A stretch of DNA of 64,000 bases from Bradyrhizobium sp. CSS354 (GCF_029051725.1 NZ_JAACFU010000001.1:124001-188000); one strand, 5' to 3'. Counted from the first letter of the stretch, positions 33,693-42,736 are shown. Notes: generated from the letters alone by a model not told the origin. Made by a program: numbers and translations.

Positions 33693-34610
33693 TTACGCCC
33701 GTGACCCGCCGCGCGTCAGTCGCGCCCCCGCCAGCCCCGCGAGCAGCGGAGCGTACGCGGCGAGCCGGCGGGATACGAACTCGGTGAAGAGCCGCACGCG
33801 CTTGGTTTTGCGTGTCTCCCCCTGTGTGAGAAGCCAAACCGTTCCGTACATGTGCAACTCGGTCCCCGGCACCCGCACCAGCAGCGGGTCCGCATCGCCG
33901 ACGAAGCACGGCAGTGTGGTGATCCCCAGACCTTGCCGGACGGCAGCGATCTGCCCCCCGGCGTCGCTGGTCCTGAATGGAACGCCCGTGGTGCGAACCT
34001 CGCCCGCGCTGGCCCAGTCCGGGATGCCATGCATGCTGATGACGATCCACCGGATGGGATCAGGCGCGCCGGCACGCCACGCGGCCAGCCGATCCCTGGA
34101 CATGTAGACGGCGCCGAACAGCTCCGGTCCCTTCATGCCGTGAAGATTGAGCGGCAGGGTTTTGCGGTCGTAGACGACGCGGATCGCGACGTCGGCCTCA
34201 CGGTTGGTCAGGTTGGCCAGCTCGCCAAACGACAGGATATCCATCTCGATATCAGGATGCAGACGCGCGAAATCGGCGAAATCGGGCATGAGCAAATGTG
34301 TCGCCATCGGCGGCGCCAGCGTCACCCGCAGACGCCCGCGCACGCCCTGGTCGCGCCCGAACACGCGCGTCTCCAGCTGATGCGACGACGCTTCCATCTG
34401 GTCCGCGAATTCGAGGACCTCCTCGCCCGCAGCCGTCAGGCGGTAGCCCGAAGGCAGCTTTTCGAACATCTGGACCCCGAGGCGTTCCTCGAGCTGGGCG
34501 ATGCGTCGCAGCACGGTCGCATGGTTCACATCGAGGCGCTCGGCGGCAGCCCGCACCGAGCCTCCGCGCGCGACGGCTAGAAAGTAGCGAACGTCGTCCC
34601 AGTCGATCAT
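33693..34610 (-). CDS. LysR family transcriptional regulator
   Basis: The 305-residue protein has the LysR helix-turn-helix (DWDDVRYFLAVARGGSVRAAAERLDVNHATVLRRIAQLE, residues 3-41) and a substrate-binding domain from about 90. It is divergent from the SDR-SDR-reductase-NTF2-methyltransferase operon, the classic LysR arrangement, so that operon is the probable target. I chose ATG 34610 because homology begins there. The ligand is unknown. Confidence 0.92.
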   Translation of the reverse strand: MIDWDDVRYFLAVARGGSVRAAAERLDVNHATVLRRIAQLEERLGVQMFEKLPSGYRLTAAGEEVLEFADQMEASSHQLETRVFGRDQGVRGRLRVTLAPPMATHLLMPDFADFARLHPDIEMDILSFGELANLTNREADVAIRVVYDRKTLPLNLHGMKGPELFGAVYMSRDRLAAWRAGAPDPIRWIVISMHGIPDWASAGEVRTTGVPFRTSDAGGQIAAVRQGLGITTLPCFVGDADPLLVRVPGTELHMYGTVWLLTQGETRKTKRVRLFTEFVSRRLAAYAPLLAGLAGARLTRGGSRA

Positions 34611-34877
34611 GGTGCGATCCCGCACCGCGCGGTGCGCCTTCCAAAGCTCGTACCTGAGGCATCTAACAGCAGTCCGGCGGTGATCATAGCCTCTGCCGGC
34701 AAGAACGGCACAATTGCGAACGGCGGACGCCGATGGTGACCGCTGGTGTCAGCCGTCGGGCCGGATCGATTTCGCACCACCGATGTGCGCGCTTCCGCAC
34801 TCAATGCCTGACGCCGGCGGACCTATGTCGGGGACGTCGGGGGCAGATGCTGTCCCGACACCACGACAGGAGAACTT

Positions 34878-35612
34878 ATGGGAAAGCTCGACGGCAAGGT
34901 TGCGGTCATCACGGGTGGCGCGACCGGCATCGGCCGCGCCGCGGCAAAGCGTTTCATCGAGGACGGCGCCTTCGTCTTCATCTTCGGACGCCGACAGCAA
35001 GCGCTCGACGCAGCTGTCGCCGCCCTCGGGCCCAACGCCCGCGCGGTGAAGGGCTCGGTCTCGGATGAGGCCGACCTCGACCGGCTCTTCGCGGCGGTGA
35101 AGGCCGAGCGCGGAAGGCTCGACATCGTCTTCGCCAATGCCGGAGCGGGAAGCCAGCTTGCGCTCGGCAAGATCACGGCCGCGCACATCGACGAAACCTT
35201 CGACACCAATGTGAAGGGTACGATCTTCACGGTGCAGAAGGCGCTGCCGCTGATGCGCCGGGGCGGTTCGATCATCCTGACCGGATCGAGCGCCGGCACC
35301 ACGGGCGCGCCGGCCATGAGCGCCTACAGCGCCAGCAAGGCGGCCGTGCGCAACCTCGCGCGGACCTGGGCGGAGGACCTGAAGGGCAGCGGCATCCGCG
35401 TCAACGTGCTGTCGCCGGGGGCGACCGCGACCGAACTCGCGAAGGAAGCGCTGGGCGAAGAGGGACAGAAGGTCTTCGCCGCGATGACCCCGCTGCAGCG
35501 CATGGCCGATCCCTCGGAAATTGGTGCCGTGGCGGCCTTTCTCGCCTCATCGGACAGCAGCTTCATGACCGCCAGCGAAGTCGCCGTCGACGGCGGACTT
35601 GCGCAACTCTGA
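34878..35612 (+). CDS. SDR family oxidoreductase (first of tandem pair)
   Basis: The 244-residue short-chain dehydrogenase has TGGATGIGRAAAKRF, ANAGAGS, GSSAG, YSASK and a C-terminal ASEVAVDGGLAQL. An arginine pair in FGRRQQ after strand 2 suggests NADPH. It opens the operon controlled by the divergent LysR gene and is a paralogue of the next SDR. ATG 34878 has AGGAGA upstream. Confidence 0.92.
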   Translation: MGKLDGKVAVITGGATGIGRAAAKRFIEDGAFVFIFGRRQQALDAAVAALGPNARAVKGSVSDEADLDRLFAAVKAERGRLDIVFANAGAGSQLALGKITAAHIDETFDTNVKGTIFTVQKALPLMRRGGSIILTGSSAGTTGAPAMSAYSASKAAVRNLARTWAEDLKGSGIRVNVLSPGATATELAKEALGEEGQKVFAAMTPLQRMADPSEIGAVAAFLASSDSSFMTASEVAVDGGLAQL

Positions 35613-35662
35613 CTCCCGGCGCGGTCCCGCGCCAGGCTCACACATAACGAAAGAGAAACGAC

Positions 35663-36415
35663 ATGAAAAAACTAGAAGGCAAGATCGCAGTCGTCACCGG
35701 CGGAAGCAGCGGGATCGGGTTGGCCACAGCCAAGCGCTTCGTGGACGAAGGTGCGCACGTGGTGATCACCGGGCGACGCGAGAAAGAGCTGAAGGAGGCC
35801 GCAGCGTTCATCAAGACAAACGTGACGACGGTCGTGAGCGACGTCTCTCGCTTGGAAGACCTGGACCGGCTCTATGCCATCGTGAAAGAGAAACATGGTC
35901 ACATCGACATTCTCTTCGCGAACGCGGGCGCGGGGACGATCGCGCCGCTCGCGCTAGCGACCGAGGCCCATTTCGACCAGACCTTCGATGTGAACGTGAA
36001 GGGGCTGTTCTTTACGGTGCAGAAGGCCCTCCCCCTTTTCAAGGACGGCGGTTCGATCATCCTGAACTCATCGGTCTCGAACGTGTTGGGGCTGCCGGGA
36101 TTCAGCGTCTACGCCGCGAGCAAGGCGGCTGTGCGCAACTTCTCGCGCGCTTGGACGCTGGAGCTGAAAGACCGAAAAATCCGCGTCAATACGATGAGCC
36201 CCGGACCGACCGAGACCCCTGCCCTGGAGACGACGACGGGCCTGACCCGCGAGCAAGCCGAGCAAGCGGCCGCTCAGTTTGCTTCACAGACCCCCATGGG
36301 TCGCAGGGGCAAGCCGGAGGAAATCGCGGCTGCCGTCACGTTCCTCGCCTCCGATGAAAGTTCTTACATCACCGGCGTGGATCTCGCCGTCGATGGCGGC
36401 ATGGCGCAGGTCTGA
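35663..36415 (+). CDS. SDR family oxidoreductase (second of tandem pair)
   Basis: The 250-residue protein has TGGSSGIGLATAKRF, ANAGAGT, NSSVSN, YAASK and VDLAVDGGMAQV. It is closely related to the upstream SDR, with the same GxNVKG(L/T)(F/I)FTVQKALPL core, indicating a local duplication. Spacing of 50 bases supports co-transcription. Substrate is unknown. Confidence 0.92.
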   Translation: MKKLEGKIAVVTGGSSGIGLATAKRFVDEGAHVVITGRREKELKEAAAFIKTNVTTVVSDVSRLEDLDRLYAIVKEKHGHIDILFANAGAGTIAPLALATEAHFDQTFDVNVKGLFFTVQKALPLFKDGGSIILNSSVSNVLGLPGFSVYAASKAAVRNFSRAWTLELKDRKIRVNTMSPGPTETPALETTTGLTREQAEQAAAQFASQTPMGRRGKPEEIAAAVTFLASDESSYITGVDLAVDGGMAQV

Positions 36416-36447
36416 CCGCGGCATCAACACAAAATCAGAGAAACATC

Positions 36448-37048
36448 ATGAGCTACGCAATTATCGGCTTCGGCCATATCGGCCAGGCGCTGGCCAGGGC
36501 GTTTGCCCGCAATGGCATCGAAGTCTCCGTCGCAACCACGCGCGATCCGGAAAGCTTCGCAGCCGATGCGGCCGCGATCGGACCCACGATCATTCCCAAA
36601 ACACTGTCGAGCGCGGTCAAGACGGACATCATCTTTTTGGCGGTCCGTTTCGAGTCGCACCAGGATGTCGCGAAGGCGCTGCCGACGTGGCAGGGCAAGA
36701 CGATCGTCGATGTGACCAATGCCTACGGCGTGCCCCCGGAGAAACTGGGGGGACAACCTTCGTCCAGGGCCGTCGCGCAAGCTTTCACTGGCGCTCGGCT
36801 GGTCAAGGGCTTCAACCATCTGGGTGCTGCCGTGCTTGGCCAGCATCCGGCCGTCCATGGTGGCAGGAGAGTCGTGTTCCTGGCGAGCGACGATGACGCT
36901 GCCACAGGCGGAGATTGGCACGCTTACCGAAAAGCTCGGCTTCGCGCCGATCAAACTCGGCGGGCTTTCGGAAGGTGGACTGCTCGTGCAGGCGCGCGGA
37001 AACAGCTGGGGTCACCTGATCTTCAAGGATCTGGTCAAGTTCGGCTGA
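36448..37048 (+). pseudogene. F420-dependent-reductase-like NAD(P)-binding protein, frameshifted
   Basis: The first frame reads SYAIIGFGHIGQALARAFARNGIEV (Rossmann GxGxxG), DIIFLAVRFESHQDVAK and FNHLGAAVLGQHP, then leaves similarity after DDDAAT at about 36906. The family match resumes one frame later at AEIGTLTEKLGFAPIKLGGL and ends SWGHLIFKDLVKFG at 37048. Removing one G at 36907 restores a continuous protein of about 199 residues. This is either a recent inactivating insertion or a sequencing error. Without correction the frame runs on to 37137 in unrelated sequence. Confidence 0.85.
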
Positions 37049-37086
37049 CGAACACGACGTCCCCACCCTTGGGGAGACGACGCACG

Positions 37087-37112
37087 GGATCGGATCGCGC
37101 GCGATCCGATCC
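37087..37112. repeat. Perfect 26-base palindrome in the LysR-linked operon
   Basis: Thirteen-base arms (GGATCGGATCGCG and its exact complement) meet without spacer, between the frameshifted reductase gene and the NTF2-like gene. No run of T follows, so it is not a typical terminator. It could be a processing or attenuation hairpin or a protein site just upstream of the GGAGAG ribosome binding site. Confidence 0.7.
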
Positions 37113-37133
37113 GAGTGAAATGGAGAGATTCAC

Positions 37134-37544
37134 ATGAGCATCGAGACAAACATCCAGATCGTGAAGGACTTCTTCGCCGCGATCGGCCGCGGCGACAGCG
37201 AGGCTCTGCTGGCGCTGGTCACCGTGGACATCGAGTGGATCATTCCGGGTGAGGACTGGCCGCTGGCCGGCACGCATCGCGGGCACGACGGGGTGACGGA
37301 TCTGCTGGAGACGGCATCCAGATCGATCGAAACGTCCACCGAACCCCGGGAGTTCGTCGCGCAAGGCGACCGGGTTCTGGTCGCCGGCTTCGCGAAGGGA
37401 AAGATCAAAGCCACGAACAAGATTTTCGAGGACGACTGGGTCTTCGCCATCACCGTTCGAAACGGCAACCTGACGAACATCCGGGAGTACATCGACACGC
37501 AGGCACTGGCACGAGCCGCGCGCGTGTCGAATGCCCGAGCTTAA
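37134..37544 (+). CDS. NTF2/SnoaL-like protein
   Basis: The 136-residue protein has the SnoaL-like start NIQIVKDFFAAIGRGDSEALLALV, then DIEWIIPGEDWPLAGTHRGHDGV and FCTERM-like ending GNLTNIREYIDTQALARA. Proteins of this type may be isomerases or polyketide-cyclase-like. It is the fourth gene of the LysR-linked operon. ATG 37134 follows GGAGAG. Confidence 0.87.
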   Translation: MSIETNIQIVKDFFAAIGRGDSEALLALVTVDIEWIIPGEDWPLAGTHRGHDGVTDLLETASRSIETSTEPREFVAQGDRVLVAGFAKGKIKATNKIFEDDWVFAITVRNGNLTNIREYIDTQALARAARVSNARA

Positions 37545-37555
37545 AGGAGATCCAG

Positions 37556-38188
37556 ATGTACGACCAATCCAAGCTGTCCGAGTTGATCCGGTTCGCACGC
37601 ATCGATGCGGGCGCCACCGTCATCGACGTTTACCCGGGCGATGGCGACTGGACGCGTCTCTTCTCCGAGATCGTGGGACCCGAAGGACGGGTTGACAGCT
37701 TCGTGCCGGCCGAAGTCGCGCACTTCAAGAACGATCCGCTCGGTCGCATGCGCACGCTTGCGAAGGCGCCGGGCCGAGAGAACGTCGAAGCCATCTCGGC
37801 GGACCTGGTGGCGATGCCGCAGGCCACGCAACCAGCGGACGTCCTGTGGTTGCACCTGTTCTACCACGATCTCCACACCGCGCTGATCCAGGCCCGGGGC
37901 GCGACCGCTGCCGACTTCAATCGCGCCGTCTACGAGCGGCTGAAGCCCGGCGGGTGCTACGTCATCGTCGACCACGCCGCCGCGCTCGGCGCGGGCACCA
38001 GCGACGCCCAGTCGCTGCATCGAATCGAGCCTGCCTCCGTTCGCGAGGAGGTGGAGGCGGCCGGCTTCGTGCTGGACGCGCAAAGCACCCTGCTCGCGAA
38101 CAAGGACGACCCGCACACGATCAAGGTGTTCGATCCCGCGATCAAGGGCAAGACCGATCGCTTCGCCTATCGGTTCGTGAAGCCGTGA
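37556..38188 (+). CDS. Predicted SAM-dependent methyltransferase
   Basis: The 210-residue protein has motif I as VIDVYPGDGDWTRLF (residues 22-36), then ADVLWLHLFYHDLH and RLKPGGCYVIVDH, the pattern of the predicted methyltransferase group COG4798. It usually has an N-terminal signal, but none is visible here. It ends the LysR-linked operon, 11 bases after the NTF2-like gene. Substrate unknown. Confidence 0.87.
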   Translation: MYDQSKLSELIRFARIDAGATVIDVYPGDGDWTRLFSEIVGPEGRVDSFVPAEVAHFKNDPLGRMRTLAKAPGRENVEAISADLVAMPQATQPADVLWLHLFYHDLHTALIQARGATAADFNRAVYERLKPGGCYVIVDHAAALGAGTSDAQSLHRIEPASVREEVEAAGFVLDAQSTLLANKDDPHTIKVFDPAIKGKTDRFAYRFVKP

Positions 38189-38197
38189 GAGAGATCG

Positions 38198-38270
38198 TAG
38201 GGCGGATTAGCGAAGCGTAATCCGCCATCTTGAGCGCGACTCGGCGAGAGTGGGCGGATTGCGCAGCCGG
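38198..38270. repeat. Intergenic repeat, family E (GGCGGATTA hairpin)
   Basis: GGCGGATTA (38201-38209) and TAATCCGCC (38218-38226) form a nine-base stem with an eight-base loop, followed by a third related GGGCGGATTGCGCAGCCGG. The element lies between the convergent methyltransferase and small periplasmic genes, where it could also act as a weak terminator. Confidence 0.65.
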
Positions 38271-38271
38271 A

Positions 38272-38655
38272 TCACTTTTTAGTCGTGCCCTCAGATGGCT
38301 GCGCTGCCGACCCGCCGATTTTCGTCGAGACCACGTAGACGTCGACGGCGCTCATCGAGCATTCCTCGCTTGATGCCTGGTTTTTCGTGATGACCTCGAT
38401 CGTCCTGCCATCCTTGGTGTGAAACGTGATGTCGTAAACCTGCTGGTGGAGGTCCTTGCCGATCTTTTCGGACGCGAGACGAACGGCCTTGGTCTGCGCC
38501 TCGATCACTGATGGGATATCAATCAGGCCGGCGTTCTTGAGGTGCACGAGGGCCATGTTCCTGGGCCAACTCGCGCAGTCCGGAGACTTCGCCAGAGCCA
38601 CCGCAGCCGGCATGGCAAATATTGCGGCCATCACCACTTTCAACGCGGCGCGCAT
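38272..38655 (-). CDS. Small secreted hypothetical protein
   Basis: The 127-residue protein starts with a signal peptide (MRAALKVVMAAIFAMPAAVALA, cleavage near residue 22). The mature part has cysteines at DCASW and EECSM and a mixed alpha/beta look (KAGLIDIPSVIEAQTK region read as NAGLIDIPSVIEAQ). I do not recognise a family. The ATG overlaps the stop of the small ORF upstream (TGATG), suggesting coupling. It is the last gene of the cassette downstream of guaA. Confidence 0.65.
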   Translation of the reverse strand: MRAALKVVMAAIFAMPAAVALAKSPDCASWPRNMALVHLKNAGLIDIPSVIEAQTKAVRLASEKIGKDLHQQVYDITFHTKDGRTIEVITKNQASSEECSMSAVDVYVVSTKIGGSAAQPSEGTTKK

Positions 38656-38846
38656 CAATGCAACACCTTGATGGTGTGGTCACCACTTTCACATATCTGC
38701 TTGCGCCTATCGATCGGCAGGACGGCAATGGACATGCCGTCGCGGTCGCCGTGCTTGCAAAGCTTCTTGCCAGGTTTAAGGTTCTGCTGGACTGCACTCA
38801 CAGTAACACCAGCGCCCCTTGCACCGCCACGCGGGTTGGGCATCAT
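38655..38846 (-). CDS. Small hypothetical ORF, 63 residues, coupled to neighbours
   Basis: The frame begins at ATG 38846, overlapping the stop of the HEPN-motif gene (ATGA), and ends overlapping the next ATG (TGATG). An AGGGG element sits three to six bases before a double ATG. The peptide is basic with two cysteines (KKLCKHGDRDG and RKQICESGDHTIKV) and no signal peptide. The overlaps on both sides argue for a real gene, but it has no recognised family. Confidence 0.4.
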   Translation of the reverse strand: MMPNPRGGARGAGVTVSAVQQNLKPGKKLCKHGDRDGMSIAVLPIDRRKQICESGDHTIKVLH

Positions 38847-39859
38847 ATACCCCTTATCGAATAGCTCAGGCTCGGGATGAAGGAGATATTCCAAATTCGT
38901 TCGATCATTGCTTGTGCCGTTTTCAATGCAAGCTGAGTGTCCGTTGCGTTCGGCGAATATTTCAACTTATGGACGACCTTATTCCGAAACCCTCGAACGG
39001 TGTCTATGTCTTTGAATAAAGAGTTTGGCAGCACATCCCAAAGCTCAAGCAGATTGGAGACCATGCTAATGGTGAAATCGCGGCCAACTAGAAAATCATG
39101 CCTCTCACGATTGATCTTCTTTTGGCCATTCTCAAATTCACGATTGAGGCTAGCGAGGTGACGCTCCCACAAGTGGGCAATGCTCCCCTCAGTGATGAAC
39201 CATGCGAGAATTAAGGACGTCTCGTAGTTTCCAATTTTGTACTCGCTTAGCCCCTTCGCGAAGGATGCCAAGTCTTTTTCGGAACCTGGAGAACTAATGA
39301 CTGAAGCAAACACAGTCGAGGCATGCTGAATGACGTCCATAGAGACGACATGCCGCATCATAATCCTTGAGTCGTACTCGATTGCCACTCCATGCGAGTA
39401 GTTTGAAAGGTACCGGCCCATTTGGAAGACAGATGCAACGCTTTCCATTGCTATGTTTTCGCCGACACTCTTACCGTCTTCGTAGCGGACACGGAATGCA
39501 TCTCGGTTGGCGATCTCATGGAGATCAAAATAGGCAAAATTGGCGACTTCCAGCATCGCCGAGTCGAGCAGCAGATAGAAAGCGTTCAGGAAATCGAGAT
39601 AGTCGCCCCACCTCCTTACGATGTCTTCAATCCTCCCAGGTTGGTCCTGTTCCTGACCTCCTTCCAAAGCCTCAATGCGGAGCATGATCCGACCGTCCCT
39701 GCAAATCTTTATCGTGTAGGAATCCGTCTCACACGAAAAGACTTCCTCTGCCATTTGGTCATGAAACCAGCCTTCGCGCTCCCGGCTTGAGAAGTCGAGT
39801 TTACTGCACGCCCAAAATGGCCTTGATGGGTAGAAGGCAGTGAATTGGCCGATTGGCAC
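38843..39859 (-). CDS. HEPN-motif protein of the DUF4365 cassette
   Basis: From a GTG at 39859 (AAGGAG nine bases upstream) the protein has 338 residues; the frame stays open to 39976 but that would overlap the DUF4365 gene by 94 bases. The last 60 residues are a helical segment containing RGFRNKVVH, an RX4H motif (Arg292-His297) as in HEPN RNase domains. The rest (YDSRIMMRHVVSMD, FAKGLSEYKIGNYETSLILAWFITE) is helical and not recognised. Sampled GC is 42-52%, well below guaA. It is 23 bases after the DUF4365 gene, so both act as a pair. Confidence 0.7.
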   Translation of the reverse strand: MPIGQFTAFYPSRPFWACSKLDFSSREREGWFHDQMAEEVFSCETDSYTIKICRDGRIMLRIEALEGGQEQDQPGRIEDIVRRWGDYLDFLNAFYLLLDSAMLEVANFAYFDLHEIANRDAFRVRYEDGKSVGENIAMESVASVFQMGRYLSNYSHGVAIEYDSRIMMRHVVSMDVIQHASTVFASVISSPGSEKDLASFAKGLSEYKIGNYETSLILAWFITEGSIAHLWERHLASLNREFENGQKKINRERHDFLVGRDFTISMVSNLLELWDVLPNSLFKDIDTVRGFRNKVVHKLKYSPNATDTQLALKTAQAMIERIWNISFIPSLSYSIRGI

Positions 39860-39882
39860 GGAGTGGCACTCCTTGATGATGG

Positions 39883-40917
39883 TCAGCGCGTCGTAGGAGG
39901 GGTGGAGCAATGCGACACCGGTCCTAGGCGCTGGGTGAACGATTTCCCGTTGTCGCGCCGCCAGAAACCCCACCAACGTGGTTCACTCTGGGACCAGGCA
40001 TAGAGGTCAGCCGCCAACTGACGTACGGCTGGCTTGAACGTTTCGTCGTCCCGAATCGCAGCTAAAATCTTTGGGCTATCTTGATGTCCACCCAAGAGAG
40101 GCATCAAGCTGTAACCAAAGCTCGGACGTTCAAAATCACTGTCCGGCAACATCGACAAAAGCTTACCAATATCTTTTGGTCCAAAGGCTAGGACTTTTGC
40201 GACGGCCGGCCGGCGAATCTCTGGAGGAATCTGACCGGAGTAATAACCGATGTCGTCGTGTCCAAGCAGCTTAGCCAGCCCCAGGGGGAGATTAAGAGTT
40301 AGTTGATCCACAGGCCTCGAGCGAAACGCGTCAATGAGACAGTCCCAAGCAGAGGCTTCACAGTAGTACCGCGCCGGAATTGTACGAACACCGATGTCGT
40401 GAGTTTCAATATCGTTGGAGACAACCCAGTCGCACAATCTTTCAAGCGGAACATTTGGCGCTTCTCCCAAGAGGGTCGGAACCAGGATTGCGGCAAAATC
40501 AGTATCGTCGAACCTATTCCAGAGCGCCTTCGTAAAATTGAATGTCGTGCCCGACTTTAGACTCGATCTCCGAAACTCGGTCGAGATCGCTTGCAGATTC
40601 ACCCACCAAGCAGCCATTTCAGTAGGATCATAGACGACCCCCAATGTGAGAAGGTCATGCTCTGCCCGAAAGCGGATATGGGCAGCCGTCGCCGGTAAAT
40701 GACAGCGATCAGGTGAAACGTAGCTCGCGCCGGACTTGATCTGGAAAGCGACTTCCCGAGGCCGAACATGACCATCCACAACCAACACCATTGTGGCGTC
40801 TTGTCCAAAGTCATGCTGAAGATTGATTTCTTTGAATAGACTTCCCGCCCCTTCCACAACGCCGCGCACAAAATTCACGCCCGCGCGTTCTGTGACGACG
40901 TTTCCGCGCGTCTTCAT
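39883..40917 (-). CDS. DUF4365 domain protein, PD-(D/E)XK nuclease-like
   Basis: From ATG 40917 the protein has 344 residues. The first 135 match DUF4365: TERAGVNFVRGVV (Glu10), FGQDATMVLVV (Asp40), EVAFQIKSGASY (Gln59-Ile-Lys61) and GVVYDPTEMAAWW. These form the E...D...QXK set of PD-(D/E)XK-like nuclease folds. The C-terminal 200 residues are helical and unrecognised (NLPLGLAKLLGHDD, LLSMLPDSDFERP). It lies 73 bases downstream of guaA on the same strand and has lower GC than guaA. A nucleic-acid-targeting, possibly defensive role is inferred. Confidence 0.78.
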   Translation of the reverse strand: MKTRGNVVTERAGVNFVRGVVEGAGSLFKEINLQHDFGQDATMVLVVDGHVRPREVAFQIKSGASYVSPDRCHLPATAAHIRFRAEHDLLTLGVVYDPTEMAAWWVNLQAISTEFRRSSLKSGTTFNFTKALWNRFDDTDFAAILVPTLLGEAPNVPLERLCDWVVSNDIETHDIGVRTIPARYYCEASAWDCLIDAFRSRPVDQLTLNLPLGLAKLLGHDDIGYYSGQIPPEIRRPAVAKVLAFGPKDIGKLLSMLPDSDFERPSFGYSLMPLLGGHQDSPKILAAIRDDETFKPAVRQLAADLYAWSQSEPRWWGFWRRDNGKSFTQRLGPVSHCSTPPTTR

Positions 40918-40990
40918 CAAATGACCGCCACGATGCTGCGACCCGTTCTCCGACGTAGAGCCACCCGGCATTTTGGGTGGCAGCTTCAAT

Positions 40991-42589
40991 CTACTCCCAC
41001 TCAATCGTCCCAGGCGGCTTGCTCGTCACGTCGTACACCACCCGGTTCACGCCCTTCACCTCGTTGATGATGCGCGTGGCGGTCTCGCCCAGAAACTTCA
41101 TGTCGAACTGGTAGAAGTCCGCGGTCATGCCGTCGGTGGAGGTGACGGCGCGCAGGCCGACGACAAAGTCGTAGGTGCGGCCGTCGCCCATGACGCCCAC
41201 GGTCTTCACCGGAAGCAGCACGGCAAAGGCCTGCCAGATGTCGTCGTAGAGGCCGTGCTTGCGGATCTGGTCGATGTAGACGGCATCGGCCTTGCGCAGG
41301 ATGTCGAGTTTTTCGCGCGTGATCTCGCCGGGGCAGCGGATGGCGAGGCCGGGGCCCGGGAACGGGTGGCGGCCGACGAAGATTTCGGGCAGGCCGAGCT
41401 CGCGGCCTAACTTGCGGACCTCGTCCTTGAACAGCTCGCGCAGGGGCTCGACGAGCTTCATGTTCATGCGTTCAGGGAGACCGCCGACATTGTGGTGCGA
41501 CTTGATCGTCACCGAGGGGCCGCCGGTGAAGGAGACGCTCTCGATCACATCAGGATAGAGCGTGCCTTGCGCGAGGAAGTCGGCGCCGCCGATCTTCTGG
41601 GCCTCCGCCTCGAACACCTCGATGAAGAGACGGCCGATGGTCTTGCGCTTGGTCTCGGGGTCGGTGACGCCTTCGAGCTCGCCCAAGAACTGCTTCGAGG
41701 CATCCACGTGCACGAGCGGGATGTTGTAGTGGTGGCGGAACAGGTCGACCACGGTCTTGGCTTCGTCGAGACGCAGCATGCCGTGATCGACGAACACGCA
41801 GGTGAGCTGCTCGCCGATCGCTTCGTGGATCAGCACGGCCGCGACCGCGGAATCGACTCCGCCGGAGAGGCCGCAGAGCACCCTGCCCTTGCCGACCTGG
41901 GCGCGGATCTTGGCGATCTCCTCCTCGCGGAACGCGCGCATGGTCCAGTCGCCGGAGAGGCCTGCGATCTTGCGAACGAAATTGCGGATCAGTTTTGCAC
42001 CGTCGGGCGTGTGCACCACTTCCGGGTGGAACATCAGGCCGTAATATTTGCGCGTCTCGTCCTGGATGATCGCGAACGGCGCGTTCGGCGAGGTGCCGGC
42101 GACCGAGAAGCCCGGCGGCATCTTGGTGATGCGGTCGCCATGGCTCATCCAGACCTGGTTCTTGCCGCCTGGTGACCAGACATCCTCGAACAGCTTGCTC
42201 GGCGCCTTCACCTCGACATCGGCGCGGCCGAATTCGCGGTGATGGCCGCCCTCGACCGTGCCGCCGAGTTGCTCCGCCATCGCCATCTGGCCGTAGCAGA
42301 TGCCCATCACGGGCACACCGGAATCGAAGATCGCTTGCGGCGCGCGGGGCGAGCCCGCCTCATGCACCGACTCAGGGCCGCCGGAGAGAATAACCGCCTT
42401 CGGCTTCATCTCGTTGAAGGCTTGTTCGGCCTTGTTGAACGGGACGATCTCGCAATAGACGCCGTCCTCGCGCACGCGACGCGCAATGAGCTGCGTCACC
42501 TGGCTGCCGAAGTCGACGATGAGAATCTTGTCATGCGCCGAGGCCACCGAGGGCGTCGACGCGGAGCGGTCGGTCTGTGCTGCTGTCAT
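40991..42589 (-). CDS. guaA: GMP synthase (glutamine-hydrolysing)
   Basis: The 532-residue enzyme has the glutamine amidotransferase domain ([20 protein letters not shown] start, active cysteine in [15 protein letters not shown]), the ATP-pyrophosphatase P-loop [13 protein letters not shown], and the conserved C-terminus [10 protein letters not shown]. It converts XMP to GMP. ATG 42589 gives the usual short leader before the amidotransferase domain; the longer frame to 42661 is not family-like. Its 3' end borders the lower-GC cassette. Confidence 0.97.
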   Translation of the reverse strand: MTAAQTDRSASTPSVASAHDKILIVDFGSQVTQLIARRVREDGVYCEIVPFNKAEQAFNEMKPKAVILSGGPESVHEAGSPRAPQAIFDSGVPVMGICYGQMAMAEQLGGTVEGGHHREFGRADVEVKAPSKLFEDVWSPGGKNQVWMSHGDRITKMPPGFSVAGTSPNAPFAIIQDETRKYYGLMFHPEVVHTPDGAKLIRNFVRKIAGLSGDWTMRAFREEEIAKIRAQVGKGRVLCGLSGGVDSAVAAVLIHEAIGEQLTCVFVDHGMLRLDEAKTVVDLFRHHYNIPLVHVDASKQFLGELEGVTDPETKRKTIGRLFIEVFEAEAQKIGGADFLAQGTLYPDVIESVSFTGGPSVTIKSHHNVGGLPERMNMKLVEPLRELFKDEVRKLGRELGLPEIFVGRHPFPGPGLAIRCPGEITREKLDILRKADAVYIDQIRKHGLYDDIWQAFAVLLPVKTVGVMGDGRTYDFVVGLRAVTSTDGMTADFYQFDMKFLGETATRIINEVKGVNRVVYDVTSKPPGTIEWE

Positions 42590-42673
42590 GGCAAGCAAAT
42601 ACGCGACGGGGGCTTTTCCCGCAACCGCGCGGGCCGCGCGCCCACATTCTTCTTTGGGCATGACAAATCAATA

Positions 42674-42694
42674 TAGGTAAGTATTATTGACCTA
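42674..42694. promoter_or_regulatory. Palindrome between guaA and the SgcJ-like gene
   Basis: A 21-base imperfect palindrome has perfect TAGGT/ACCTA outer arms and matches at eight of ten pairs around 42684. It lies in the AT-rich part of the divergent intergenic region, 43 bases before the SgcJ-like GTG and 85 before the guaA ATG, so it could be an operator. No specific regulator is indicated. Confidence 0.35.
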
Positions 42695-42736
42695 ATCGCC
42701 CCATCCTCAAACAGGGGCCAATCAGGGAGAACGCTC

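Noticed and set aside
40985..41020. Possible attachment site at the 3' end of guaA
   Set aside because: guaA 3' ends are known integration targets and a lower-GC cassette lies beside it, but I find no integrase and no second copy of the guaA end at the far side of the cassette.
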